Source of the DNA: JAZUCT01 sp045639255
GTDB taxonomy: Bacteria; Bacillota; Clostridia; Christensenellales; UBA1242
Assembly: GCA_045639255.1 (NCBI GenBank)
Contig: JAZUCT010000026.1
Location: 1 to 27,728, forward strand
Length of the DNA: 27,728 nucleotides
Reading direction: 5' to 3'
The notes under the pieces were generated by a model. The model made no database searches, was not told where the DNA came from, and saw only the letters and a program-made list of their open reading frames with translations. Shown here piece after piece: positions 7,799-16,160 of the stretch; position 1 is the stretch's first letter; every line of letters starts with the position of its first letter. Both the position numbers and the translations under genes were made by a program.

Positions 7799-9208
7799 TT
7801 AGAAAAAATTCTTTTTCTTTTCAATCATTTCGTCTACTCTTTCAATATAGCCTTTAATATCTTTAACATTTGGTTGCCTTTCAAGGCGATTTTCGTTTGG
7901 AAAAATTCGTTTGGAAATTGCACCTGCACCACAAGCAACAATATTTGATGTTTCTTCCATACTTACAATATTAAAAACACATTGTGTGTTATTTTTGTGA
8001 TATCCAACATTTTCAAGATTTGAAAGCATATGCTTTTGCCTATACATATAATAAGGCTGGTAACCATGTTCTTTTAATTTTTTATAGGCATAATCAACCA
8101 TTTTTGTTACATTTGTTTCATAATTAACAGTTTCACTTTCACTTTCTTTAAGGCGAGAACCGTTTTTTATTGCAAGAGTATGAACTGTTATGTTGTGCGG
8201 ATTAAGTTCACAAGCAATATCGATATTATTTTTGAATGAATTAAATGTTTCGTCAGTTAAACCTGCAATAAAATCCATGTTTATTTGAAAGTTATATGGC
8301 AATGCCATTTTATAGCATTCAATAATATCGTTTGAAGTGTGTTTTCTTCCTATTTTTTTAAGAACATCATTATTAAATGTTTGTGGATTAATGCTTATTC
8401 TGGTTACATTATGTTTCTTTAAAACATCAAGTTTTTCTTTTGTTATTGTGTCTGGCCTACCTGCTTCAACTGTGAATTCTGTAACTGTTGGAAATTTTAA
8501 GTCACTTAAAATTTCATCAATTTGTTCGGCAGTTAATGAAGTTGGTGTTCCGCCACCAATATATATTGTTTTAACAATATAATTTTTTTCTGAAAGCATT
8601 TGTTTAACTTCGTTAATTTCTTTTTTTAATGCACTTATATATGGTTCAACAAATCTGTTACATTTTGAAATTTCGCCTGCTAAAAAACTGCAATAACTAC
8701 ATCTTGTTGTGCAGAATGGAATGTTTATATATAAGTTTATATAATTAGATTTAATTTCTAAAAATTTTTGATTATTAATAATTTCACAAACTAAATCTGC
8801 TTTTTGTTTGCTTAAAAAGAAAGTTTTAGATAAAGTTGATGAAATATTTTCAAGTTTAACACCTTGCGACAGCAATTCATAAGCAAGTTTTGTTGGCCTT
8901 ACACCAGTTAAACTTCCCCATGGCAAATCCTTTTTATTTATTTTTGCAAGTGCAGAATATAAACTTAGTTTTGTGTATCTTTTTACTAGCTTTTTATGTT
9001 CAATTTGTGAAATGTTGCTTTCAATTTGATTTTCGGTGTAATGTTCAAAAACTTGTTCATTTGCAAAAATTTTGAAATTGTTAATTAATTTATTGCTTTG
9101 CTTTGATTGATTATGAATAATTTTTATGTTTTCATTTTCGCCATGAAACATATCGATAACAAGTTTAAGTTCTGCATATAATTCTTCGGCATTTGTTATA
9201 AATTCCAT
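7799..9208 (-). CDS. hemZ: HemZ-type coproporphyrinogen III oxidase-like radical SAM protein
   Basis: Oxygen-independent coproporphyrinogen oxidase-like radical SAM protein, 469 residues. The cluster-binding motif is Cys166-x3-Cys170-x2-Cys173 within PFCTTRCSYCSF; the following IYIGGGTPTSL is the glycine-rich SAM-binding strand. The N-terminal extension containing LPWGSLTGVRPTKL distinguishes the HemZ branch from HemN and HemW. The C-terminal part has YMYRQKHMLSNLENVGY, typical of HemZ. The ATG is two bases after the relA stop, and AAGGAG in the last relA codons is its ribosome binding site, so it is translationally coupled to relA as in many Clostridia. No other haem genes are in the window, and the physiological substrate of HemZ remains uncertain. 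Confidence 0.92.
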   Translation of the reverse strand: MEFITNAEELYAELKLVIDMFHGENENIKIIHNQSKQSNKLINNFKIFANEQVFEHYTENQIESNISQIEHKKLVKRYTKLSLYSALAKINKKDLPWGSLTGVRPTKLAYELLSQGVKLENISSTLSKTFFLSKQKADLVCEIINNQKFLEIKSNYINLYINIPFCTTRCSYCSFLAGEISKCNRFVEPYISALKKEINEVKQMLSEKNYIVKTIYIGGGTPTSLTAEQIDEILSDLKFPTVTEFTVEAGRPDTITKEKLDVLKKHNVTRISINPQTFNNDVLKKIGRKHTSNDIIECYKMALPYNFQINMDFIAGLTDETFNSFKNNIDIACELNPHNITVHTLAIKNGSRLKESESETVNYETNVTKMVDYAYKKLKEHGYQPYYMYRQKHMLSNLENVGYHKNNTQCVFNIVSMEETSNIVACGAGAISKRIFPNENRLERQPNVKDIKGYIERVDEMIEKKKNFF

Positions 9209-9210
9209 AA

Positions 9211-10563
9211 TTACTCCTTTGCACTGCTTCTGAACGCATCAATAACACTTTCAAGATTTTTTATTTGATTTATAAGAACTGGAAGTTGCTCCTTTTTGTT
9301 AAATGTTAAAGAAATATCAATGCAACTTCTGCCCTTTGTTAATGGTTTTGCTGATATTGAACTTATATTAAGTTTATGTGCGGCAATTATTTTTGTTATT
9401 TCATTTAATGCACCCATTGAATCAAGCGCCATAATTCTTATTGATGCATTGAACGACTTTACTTTATCTTCCTGCCAAGAACATTTAATTATTCTGTTAA
9501 CATCAAGATAAGGAACATTAACACAATCTGACCTGTGAACAGTTACACCCCTGCCCCTTGAAACAAAACCCACAATGCTATCGCCCGGAATTGGATTGCA
9601 ACATTTTGCAAATCTTGTTAGCATGTTGCCTTCGCCTCTTACAATAATTGCATCTTCTTCCTTTTCACTTTGCAAAGAAATGTTATTTTGTTTCTGATTA
9701 AGTTCTTCAAGTGCTATTTCATCGGCATTTTCCTTGTTGTAAGCATTTTGTAACTTATTAAGAACTTGCGTTGAAGTTAATGCTCCATAACCAAGTGAAG
9801 CATACATTTCATCAATGTTATTAAGTTTATATCTGAAAAAAAGTTTATTTAAATATTTTTCTTCAAGCAACTTATAAAGTTGAATACCCTTATTTTTTGC
9901 AGCTTGTTCAAGAATTGCTTTGCCTTTTTTGATGTTATCATCTTTCATTTCGCGTTTAAAATACGCTTTTATTTTAGACTTTGCACCACTTGAAACAACA
10001 TAATTTAACCAATCTCTTGATGGGCCCTTTGAAAGATTTGATGTTATTATTTCAACTGTATCGCCATTATTCAATTGAGTTGTTAATGGGCAAATTTTTC
10101 CGTTAATTTTTGAACCAACACATTTTTCGCCTATGTTTGAATGAATTGCAAAAGCGAAATCGATTGGAGTTGCACCTTCTGGAAATGCAATAACTTTGCC
10201 TTGTGGGGATTGAACAAAAATTTGGCCACTGAAAATATCAGTTTTAAGCACTTCAACAAATTCTTCGTTGGAAAGATTTTTACTTTCTTCCATAATTTTT
10301 CTTATCCAACCAAACTTTTTATCGAAACTGCTTGACTTGCCACCTTCCTTATAAACCCAATGTGCAGCAACACCAAATTCGGCATACTGATGCATTTCTG
10401 TGGTTCGAATTTGAATTTCGAACGGTTGATTTTCTTCGTTTAAAACTGTTGTGTGAAGTGATTGATAACCATTTTGTTTTGGAAGTGCGATATAATCCTT
10501 AAATCTGTCAATTGGGCGGAACAATGTGTGAATTTTGCCAAGAACAGTATAGCATTGATCCAC
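9211..10563 (-). CDS. relA: RelA/SpoT-family (p)ppGpp synthetase, C-terminal portion of a frameshifted gene
   Basis: Second half of a split stringent-response gene. It begins inside the synthetase domain (CYTVLGKIHTLFRPIDRFKD, then GYQSLHTT and EIQIRTTEMHQYAE, the catalytic and nucleotide-binding strands). TGS (VIAFPEGATPIDFAFAIHS), a helical region, the zinc-finger/RIS segment (RFAKCCNPIPGDSIVGFV) and a C-terminal ACT domain follow. The GTG at 10563 is not a credible start because it lies in the middle of the catalytic domain. In this frame upstream coding continues (KTHSLDAVYDLIALRVIVESV) back to an A-rich run at about 10618-10635, where it meets the N-terminal half in the other frame. The RFKD motif is the form associated with bifunctional Rel enzymes. 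The synthetase cannot be made from either open frame alone. Confidence 0.88.
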   Translation of the reverse strand: MDQCYTVLGKIHTLFRPIDRFKDYIALPKQNGYQSLHTTVLNEENQPFEIQIRTTEMHQYAEFGVAAHWVYKEGGKSSSFDKKFGWIRKIMEESKNLSNEEFVEVLKTDIFSGQIFVQSPQGKVIAFPEGATPIDFAFAIHSNIGEKCVGSKINGKICPLTTQLNNGDTVEIITSNLSKGPSRDWLNYVVSSGAKSKIKAYFKREMKDDNIKKGKAILEQAAKNKGIQLYKLLEEKYLNKLFFRYKLNNIDEMYASLGYGALTSTQVLNKLQNAYNKENADEIALEELNQKQNNISLQSEKEEDAIIVRGEGNMLTRFAKCCNPIPGDSIVGFVSRGRGVTVHRSDCVNVPYLDVNRIIKCSWQEDKVKSFNASIRIMALDSMGALNEITKIIAAHKLNISSISAKPLTKGRSCIDISLTFNKKEQLPVLINQIKNLESVIDAFRSSAKE

Positions 10564-10580
10564 CGATTCAACAATAACCC

Positions 10581-11351
10581 TTAATGCAATAAGATCATAA
10601 ACAGCATCAAGCGAATGAGTTTTATTTTTTTATATACAGAAGAAATTCTTTTTTGACGCCCTGAAACTTCACCCTTAATATGTATTTCATCAAGCATTTT
10701 TATAAGTTCAATTTTAACTTCGCCAACTTGTTTTGTGCTTTGTTCAAGCTTTAACGAAAGTTGCTTGCTTAATTCAACATATTCTTCTGGTTTGGAATAC
10801 TTAAATAATGCATCTTCCAAATCACCTTTTAAATTGTTTAACCCCAATCTTTCAGCAAGTGGTGAATAAATATCTTTAACTTCGGTTAAAAGTGTTTTTT
10901 GCTCGGTTTCATCAAGGGAAGAGATAACATTAAGGCGTTCACGGATATCACTTAATTTAACAATGATAACGCGCATATCTTTTGCCATTGCTACAAACAT
11001 ATTTCTTATATTTTCAGCTTCTGCTTCTTTTGATGAATGTTCAATGTTTTCAACCTTTTTTAAGGCAGAAAGTATGTTTAAAACTTCATTGTTAGCCTGA
11101 TTTTTAATTTCATCATCGGTTATTAATTCACGAATATAAAAACCATGCAAAAAACCTGCTAATATTGTGTTTAAATCTAAGTTTAAACTGCACAAATAAT
11201 TAGCAGTGTTATATGCCCTTTCATAATAATTTTCACCTAAATTTTGAAGATTTGCACATTTATCTTTTATAATTTTTTGGCATCTTAAAAGCATTTGTGC
11301 ATTTTCGGGTGTTAGTGTAAGTTTTAAATTATCAAGAAAATCTGTTTGCAT
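10581..11351 (-). CDS. relA: RelA/SpoT-family N-terminal portion (degenerate HD hydrolase plus synthetase start), frameshifted
   Basis: First half of the split relA gene. Residues from ATG 11351 (SD AAGGTGA, four bases after the recJ stop) cover the helical HD-hydrolase region and the beginning of the synthetase (YSPLAERLGLNNLKGDLEDALFKY; EVSGRQKRISSVYKKIK). The frame then runs into a short tail that is out of register with the family and stops at 10581. A one-base (or equivalent) loss in an A-rich tract near 10618-10635 explains it. The hydrolase signature is eroded: the usual HDVVEDT is HGFYIRE, and the expected early His-Pro of the metal site is absent (YYERAYNTANYL). The ancestral protein was therefore probably synthetase-only. 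A longer in-frame start at 11396 would overlap recJ and lacks a good ribosome binding site. Confidence 0.85.
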   Translation of the reverse strand: MQTDFLDNLKLTLTPENAQMLLRCQKIIKDKCANLQNLGENYYERAYNTANYLCSLNLDLNTILAGFLHGFYIRELITDDEIKNQANNEVLNILSALKKVENIEHSSKEAEAENIRNMFVAMAKDMRVIIVKLSDIRERLNVISSLDETEQKTLLTEVKDIYSPLAERLGLNNLKGDLEDALFKYSKPEEYVELSKQLSLKLEQSTKQVGEVKIELIKMLDEIHIKGEVSGRQKRISSVYKKIKLIRLMLFMILLH

Positions 11352-11355
11352 AACT

Positions 11356-13731
11356 TCACCTTTTTTGAATGTTTTGATAAAGCACGGATTTTTCAAGGCT
11401 TGAATTATTTTTTGTTAAATTTAATTTTATTCCGTTTGCGGTTTCTTCTTTAATGAAAATTGAAAGTTCAATAAAAACTTTTATGCAAAACGAAAATTGC
11501 ATAAAATTTGTTCTAAGTTGTGGGTTAACTTTTTGGAAAAAGAAAAACATATCAGTTAAATTTGAAAAAATTTTTCGTTTTTCGATTGTTTGTTTAAGAG
11601 CAATGAAATATTGCTTAAAAACTTCCCTATCAGTTGAAACATTAACAATACTTGAACTTACATTTTTTTCATTTTTGAAAAAATAAAAGTTTTTTGAAGA
11701 ATTATCAAGTTTTGAAAAATAATTAAATGAATATAAATCGTCAAGTAAAATATAATTCTTATAGCCATGCAATTTTTCAAGATTTGGCTGATAAACCAAA
11801 GAATTTATAAGCGATTTATTATTTACTTGGTTAAATTCAGTGTTGCTTATTTTTAAAAATTCTTTAAATTCTTCAAACCTTTTATATCCCTTTTGAGTTG
11901 AACAAAGAAAAACATTTCCAAATGGATTTTGTTGTAAGTTATTAAATATGTTTTTTAAGTTATTATTTGTTAACTCGGTGTATGTTCCTTTTAAAGAATT
12001 TTCAGCATTTTCAAAGTTTTCAAGTGAATATAAAAACTCAAAATAATAAGAACTATCAAATTTAAAGTTGTTAACATTAACAGCATTTATTTTGCATTTA
12101 ACACTTTTCTTTTGGTTATATTCACTTATTTGTGCATCAATAACAAAATCGGCACTTTCGCTGTTTTTTATCAGTTTAAGTTGCTCTGGCATGTTAAATC
12201 CAATTGCATCAAGTTTTCCATGTTTAATTACAAGATGAGCATCTTTAACAAGGTTAACATATTTAAGTTCAGATTTGTTTAATGTAACTTTATATTGTGG
12301 CCTTGGATTTCCAAACCCAAATGGTTCAAGTTTGTTAAGTTTTTGCATGTTTGAAATTGTAAGCATGTTTGGTTGCAAATCAATATCATAGTTTTTAACG
12401 GGCGTGAATTCGTTTGAAGAATAATTTTCTTTTATGTTTTGATTTAACGCTGTTGCAAAATCATAAAACTTTTCTTTTTCAACCTCTAAGCCCACTGCTG
12501 CTGAATGCCCACCAAACTGAATAAGATGTTCACTGCATTCACTTATTGCCTTGCTTATGTTAATTTTGCCAAAACTTCTGCCACTGCCTTTAAGCACATT
12601 TCCTATTTTTGAAAACAAAAAAGTTGGCCTGGAATATTCTTCACTTATTCTTGCACATGCGATGCCTAAAATTCCAGCTTCCCAGTTTTCGTTTTTTAAA
12701 ACAATTGCATAATTTTTGTTGAGGTCAATGCTGTTAAGCATTTTTTTAACATCGTTAACAACAACTGTGCAATATTCTTTTCGTTGATTGTTAATATCGT
12801 TAATTTTTTGAATTATTCTGTCAATTTCAATTTCATTTTTTTCAAGATATAGGTTAACTGCATCAATAGGACTTCCTAGCCTGCCAGGAGCATTAATTCG
12901 TGGTGCAACTTTCATTGAAATTTCTTGTGCATTTAAAGTTGTTAAATCAAGCGAAGCACATAATTTTTTAATGCCATATGGTGCATATTGTTCCCATAAT
13001 TTTAAGCCATAATAAGTTAAAATTCTGTTTTCATCAATAAGTGGAACAATGTCGGGAATTGTTGCGATTGCAACAATTGGAAGAAAAATTTCCAAAACTT
13101 TTCCGCTTAAAGCACAAACAAATTTGAATGCAACACCAGTTCCACAAAGTTCCCTAAATGGATATGCTTGATTTGGAAGTTTTGCATTAACAACAATTGT
13201 GTTTGGAACATTTTCAGGAATATCGTGATGATCTGTAACAATGCAATCAACCCCATTTTGCTTTAAAAATTCAACTTCGTCAAAGCATGAAATTCCACAA
13301 TCTACGGTTATTATAAGATTAGGTTTAAACTTTGAAAGAACATGCTTTAATGTTTCCAAATTAAGCCCATAGCCATCATCATTTCTTGAAGGAATGAAGT
13401 ATTTAACATCGGCATTACAATTTTTTAAATACCTATAAAGAATTGTTGTTGCGCTTATGCCATCAACATCATAATCGCCATAAACAAGAATTGTTTCTTT
13501 GTTATTTATTGCTTTTTGAGTGCGTTTAACAGCTTCACTCATTCCACTTAACAAAAACGGATTATATAAATCACTAAGTTGTGGATTTATAAATTTGTTA
13601 ATTTCTTCTTTGGATTTTATTCCCCTTGTGAACAAATATTCAACAGCAAATTCTGGCAAATCAAAAAACTCAGAAATTTCTTTAATTTCTGAAAAATCAA
13701 ATATTTCGCTTGAGTTTTTTCTTATTTCCAT
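11356..13731 (-). CDS. recJ: Single-stranded-DNA-specific exonuclease RecJ
   Basis: 5'-to-3' single-strand DNA exonuclease of recombination and mismatch repair, about 791 residues from ATG 13731. DHH-family metal motifs are present: YGDYDVDG (Asp86, 88, 90), VDCGIS, and TDHHD (Asp167-His168-His169). DHHA1 follows with FGGHSAAVGLEVEKEKF, plus RINAPGRLG in the core and an OB-like region near KLNKLEPFGFGNPRPQY. The last 230 or so residues are a poorly conserved, Asn/Phe/Lys-rich extension as in Firmicutes RecJ. A TTG at 13749 also opens the frame but lies inside a terminator hairpin; ATG 13731 is preferred. The order secD-secF-recJ-relA-hemZ is conserved in Firmicutes. No clear promoter of its own was seen. 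Confidence 0.95.
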   Translation of the reverse strand: MEIRKNSSEIFDFSEIKEISEFFDLPEFAVEYLFTRGIKSKEEINKFINPQLSDLYNPFLLSGMSEAVKRTQKAINNKETILVYGDYDVDGISATTILYRYLKNCNADVKYFIPSRNDDGYGLNLETLKHVLSKFKPNLIITVDCGISCFDEVEFLKQNGVDCIVTDHHDIPENVPNTIVVNAKLPNQAYPFRELCGTGVAFKFVCALSGKVLEIFLPIVAIATIPDIVPLIDENRILTYYGLKLWEQYAPYGIKKLCASLDLTTLNAQEISMKVAPRINAPGRLGSPIDAVNLYLEKNEIEIDRIIQKINDINNQRKEYCTVVVNDVKKMLNSIDLNKNYAIVLKNENWEAGILGIACARISEEYSRPTFLFSKIGNVLKGSGRSFGKINISKAISECSEHLIQFGGHSAAVGLEVEKEKFYDFATALNQNIKENYSSNEFTPVKNYDIDLQPNMLTISNMQKLNKLEPFGFGNPRPQYKVTLNKSELKYVNLVKDAHLVIKHGKLDAIGFNMPEQLKLIKNSESADFVIDAQISEYNQKKSVKCKINAVNVNNFKFDSSYYFEFLYSLENFENAENSLKGTYTELTNNNLKNIFNNLQQNPFGNVFLCSTQKGYKRFEEFKEFLKISNTEFNQVNNKSLINSLVYQPNLEKLHGYKNYILLDDLYSFNYFSKLDNSSKNFYFFKNEKNVSSSIVNVSTDREVFKQYFIALKQTIEKRKIFSNLTDMFFFFQKVNPQLRTNFMQFSFCIKVFIELSIFIKEETANGIKLNLTKNNSSLEKSVLYQNIQKR

Positions 13732-13737
13732 ATAGAT

Positions 13738-13762
13738 AAAAAACCTCAAAAAGATGAGGTTT
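13738..13762 (-). terminator. Intrinsic terminator after secF, abutting the recJ start
   Basis: Minus-strand RNA: AAACCUC, eight-base loop, GAGGUUU and a U-tract (seven-pair stem, 13741-13747 with 13756-13762). It begins a few bases after the secF stop and ends seven bases before the recJ ATG. GAGG in its 3' arm is the nearest ribosome-binding-like sequence to recJ, 12 bases from the ATG. Confidence 0.7.
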
Positions 13763-13766
13763 CCTT

Positions 13767-14768
13767 TTAGATGTTATTTTCTAATTTTTTTGCTGCTTTT
13801 GAATTTCTTTTAACTGTTCTATCGTTAATAATTGCCCAAAGTGGACCTGCAACAAAGATAGAAGAATATGTTCCTGCTAGCAAACCAAATATAATTGGAA
13901 GTGCAAATTCTCTGATTGTAGAAACACCAATTATTGCAAGAATAACAATTGCAAAAAGAGTTGTTATGGTTGTGTAAATTGTTCTGGTTAAACTTTCTTT
14001 AATGCTTATGTTTGCCACATATGCATTTGAAACATTTGCATATTTTTCGTTTTTCTTGTTATCACGAATTCTGTCAAAAATAACAATGGTGTTGTTAATT
14101 GAATAACCAATTATTGTTATTAATGCTGCAACAAATGAACTGTTTATTTGAATTTGGAAAACTGCCATTAATGCACACATTATAAGCAAATCATGGGAAA
14201 GTGCCACAATTGCAGAAATACCAAACGAAAGTTCAAATCTGAAACCAATATAGATAAGCATGAAAATAACTGCAATAAGCATTGCCAATAAGCAATTTAT
14301 TAAAAGTTCACTTGATGCAGTTGCACCAATTCGTTGTGATTGTTCAATTGCACTATCTTCAAGGCTTAGTTCTGTTTTTAAATTTGCAACAACATTGGAA
14401 GAAATTTCTTCCATTTGTTCTTCGGTTTTTCCATCAATATCTTGATATCTTACAATAAGTTTGGTTTCTTCACCATTTCCAGATTGTTGATAGTATGATA
14501 TTTTTAAACCTTGATCTTTTAAAACATTTTCAATATCTGTTTTATATTGTTGTTTAACTTGTTCGCCATTTGTTCCTTCAAAAGCAGAACCAACTGAAAT
14601 TTCAATAACTGTTCCGCCAGTGAAATCAATGCCCAAATTAAAACCGAAAACAGCAAACATTATTGCACCAATAAGCACAATAACAACAGGTATTAAAAAC
14701 CAAATTTTTGCCTTTTCAACAATTTTATGTTCTTTTTTTGAAAAGGAATTTGAATTATTGAATGTCAT
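13767..14768 (-). CDS. secF: Protein translocase subunit SecF
   Basis: Membrane partner of SecD in the Sec export machinery, which uses the proton gradient to help pull proteins across the membrane. 333 residues: first transmembrane helix (IWFLIPVVIVLIGAIMFAVF), the conserved FNLGIDFTGGTVIEI, a periplasmic-type domain (about 50-150), then five transmembrane segments carrying the RND-type signature GYSINNTIVIFDRIRDN. The start codon lies within the last codons of secD (14-base overlap) with AAGGGAGG nine bases upstream, so the two are translationally coupled. A terminator hairpin follows the stop. Confidence 0.97.
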   Translation of the reverse strand: MTFNNSNSFSKKEHKIVEKAKIWFLIPVVIVLIGAIMFAVFGFNLGIDFTGGTVIEISVGSAFEGTNGEQVKQQYKTDIENVLKDQGLKISYYQQSGNGEETKLIVRYQDIDGKTEEQMEEISSNVVANLKTELSLEDSAIEQSQRIGATASSELLINCLLAMLIAVIFMLIYIGFRFELSFGISAIVALSHDLLIMCALMAVFQIQINSSFVAALITIIGYSINNTIVIFDRIRDNKKNEKYANVSNAYVANISIKESLTRTIYTTITTLFAIVILAIIGVSTIREFALPIIFGLLAGTYSSIFVAGPLWAIINDRTVKRNSKAAKKLENNI

Positions 14769-16047
14769 TTACAGTTTCCTCCCTTTTCAAGCCATATTTC
14801 TTAGCATTTGTGCTGTTTAATGCAAGGCTTGCATTTAACAAACTTCTTGTTACAACAAGACCTGTGAACATTGAAACAACAATACCTAGCAACAATGTGA
14901 TTGCAAAGCCCTTAATTGAACCTGAACCAAGCAAATAAAGAATAATGGAAGCAATTATTGTTGTAACATTTCCATCAACAATTGCCATTGTTGCCTTTTT
15001 AAAGCCTGCTTTAAACGATGCTGGAATTTTTTTGCCAGATTTATATTCATCTTTTATTCTTTCAAAAATAATAACATTTGCATCAACCGCCATACCTAAG
15101 CTTAAAATAATTCCGGCAATGCTTGGAAGTGTTAATTGAACACCTGGAATGCAATGCAATAAGAAAATAAGAATTATTGCATAAATAGCAAGTGCCATGT
15201 TTGCAATAAGGCCCATGTTTTTATAAATAACATATAAGAATATGAAAATTAATGCAATGCTTATTGCACCAGCAATAACACCTGTTAGAAGTGCATTATC
15301 GCCCAAAGTTGCTGAAATAACATTGTTTTCAAGCACCCTTAAATTTGCAGAGAATGTGCCACTCATAATTTTTGTTGCAAATGCTTCTGCATCTTCATAA
15401 GTTTCCATGCTTCCTGAAATGAAAGTTTTTCCGCCAGCAATTGCTTCGTTTACGGTTGGCGCTGAAAATAATTCGCCACCAATATAAATATAAATGCTTT
15501 CACCACTTTCGGCAGCAGTTGAAGTCATGTTATAAAACACAGTTGAGCCTTCTGCATTAAATTCAAGGCTTACACCATATTCACCATTTTGATAACTTGC
15601 TTCAACTTTTGTTATATGATTTCCTGTTAATTCTGCATCAGCATTAGCATCTTCAACGCTTTTAATTTCAAGTTTTGCAGGGCTTCCAATAAGATTGAAT
15701 ATTTCTTGTGGGTTTGAAACATCTGGAACTTCAACCCTTATTCTGTCTGTTCCTTGCTTAACAACAGTTGCTTCTGTGAAACCTTTATCGGTTAACATTG
15801 TTGTTATTCTTGAAATGGTTGCATCAATTGCATCATCAAGTGTTGTGGTTGAATTTGCATCAACTGAACATTCATAAACGGCACTTACACCTCCGCTTAG
15901 GTCAATGCCCAATTTAATTGAATTTGCCCAGCCTTTGAATGTGTAATATGTTCCTGGAATATCAAAAGAACAGCAACATAGCACAGCACCAATTACTATT
16001 GCAAGGCCGGTTAATATAAATTTAAATCTACTTTTTTTCTTGCTCAT
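14755..16047 (-). CDS. secD: Protein translocase subunit SecD
   Basis: Sec accessory subunit, 430 residues, a short Firmicutes-type SecD. The first transmembrane helix is followed by KLGIDLSGGVSAVYE, the extracytoplasmic P1 region with RIRVEVPDVSNPQEIFNLIGSPAKLEI, and a second domain. Five C-terminal transmembrane segments include SLGMAVDANVIIFERIKDE, the conserved SecD/RND motif. GGGAG lies upstream of the ATG and a promoter (16076-16105) drives a secDF transcript. The neighbouring upstream gene encodes a small membrane protein instead of the more usual yajC. Confidence 0.97.
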   Translation of the reverse strand: MSKKKSRFKFILTGLAIVIGAVLCCCSFDIPGTYYTFKGWANSIKLGIDLSGGVSAVYECSVDANSTTTLDDAIDATISRITTMLTDKGFTEATVVKQGTDRIRVEVPDVSNPQEIFNLIGSPAKLEIKSVEDANADAELTGNHITKVEASYQNGEYGVSLEFNAEGSTVFYNMTSTAAESGESIYIYIGGELFSAPTVNEAIAGGKTFISGSMETYEDAEAFATKIMSGTFSANLRVLENNVISATLGDNALLTGVIAGAISIALIFIFLYVIYKNMGLIANMALAIYAIILIFLLHCIPGVQLTLPSIAGIILSLGMAVDANVIIFERIKDEYKSGKKIPASFKAGFKKATMAIVDGNVTTIIASIILYLLGSGSIKGFAITLLLGIVVSMFTGLVVTRSLLNASLALNSTNAKKYGLKREETVNDIQ

Positions 16048-16075
16048 ATAATAAGTAACTCCCTAAAACAAATCA

Positions 16076-16105
16076 AGTATAATATAAATTAACAAGATAA
16101 GTCAA
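16076..16105 (-). promoter_or_regulatory. Sigma-A-like promoter of secDF
   Basis: TTGACT (16100-16105), 18-base spacer, TATACT (16076-16081) on the minus strand, 29 bases upstream of secD. Confidence 0.65.
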
Positions 16106-16135
16106 ATAATTATTAACAACTTGATTTAATTTTTA

Positions 16136-16160
16136 TCAAAAAAAGCACAACATTGTGCTT
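16136..16160 (-). terminator. Intrinsic terminator after the DUF2188-like membrane protein gene
   Basis: Minus-strand RNA: AAGCACA, short loop, UGUGCUU, then U7. It overlaps the stop codon of the upstream gene and separates it from the secD promoter. Confidence 0.8.

Noticed and set aside
10618..10640. Programmed -1 ribosomal frameshift in relA
   Set aside because: The A-rich tract offers no clean X-XXY-YYZ slippery heptamer in the correct frame and no obvious downstream structure; relA is not known to use frameshifting. Mutation or sequence error is simpler, though RNA polymerase slippage is not excluded.
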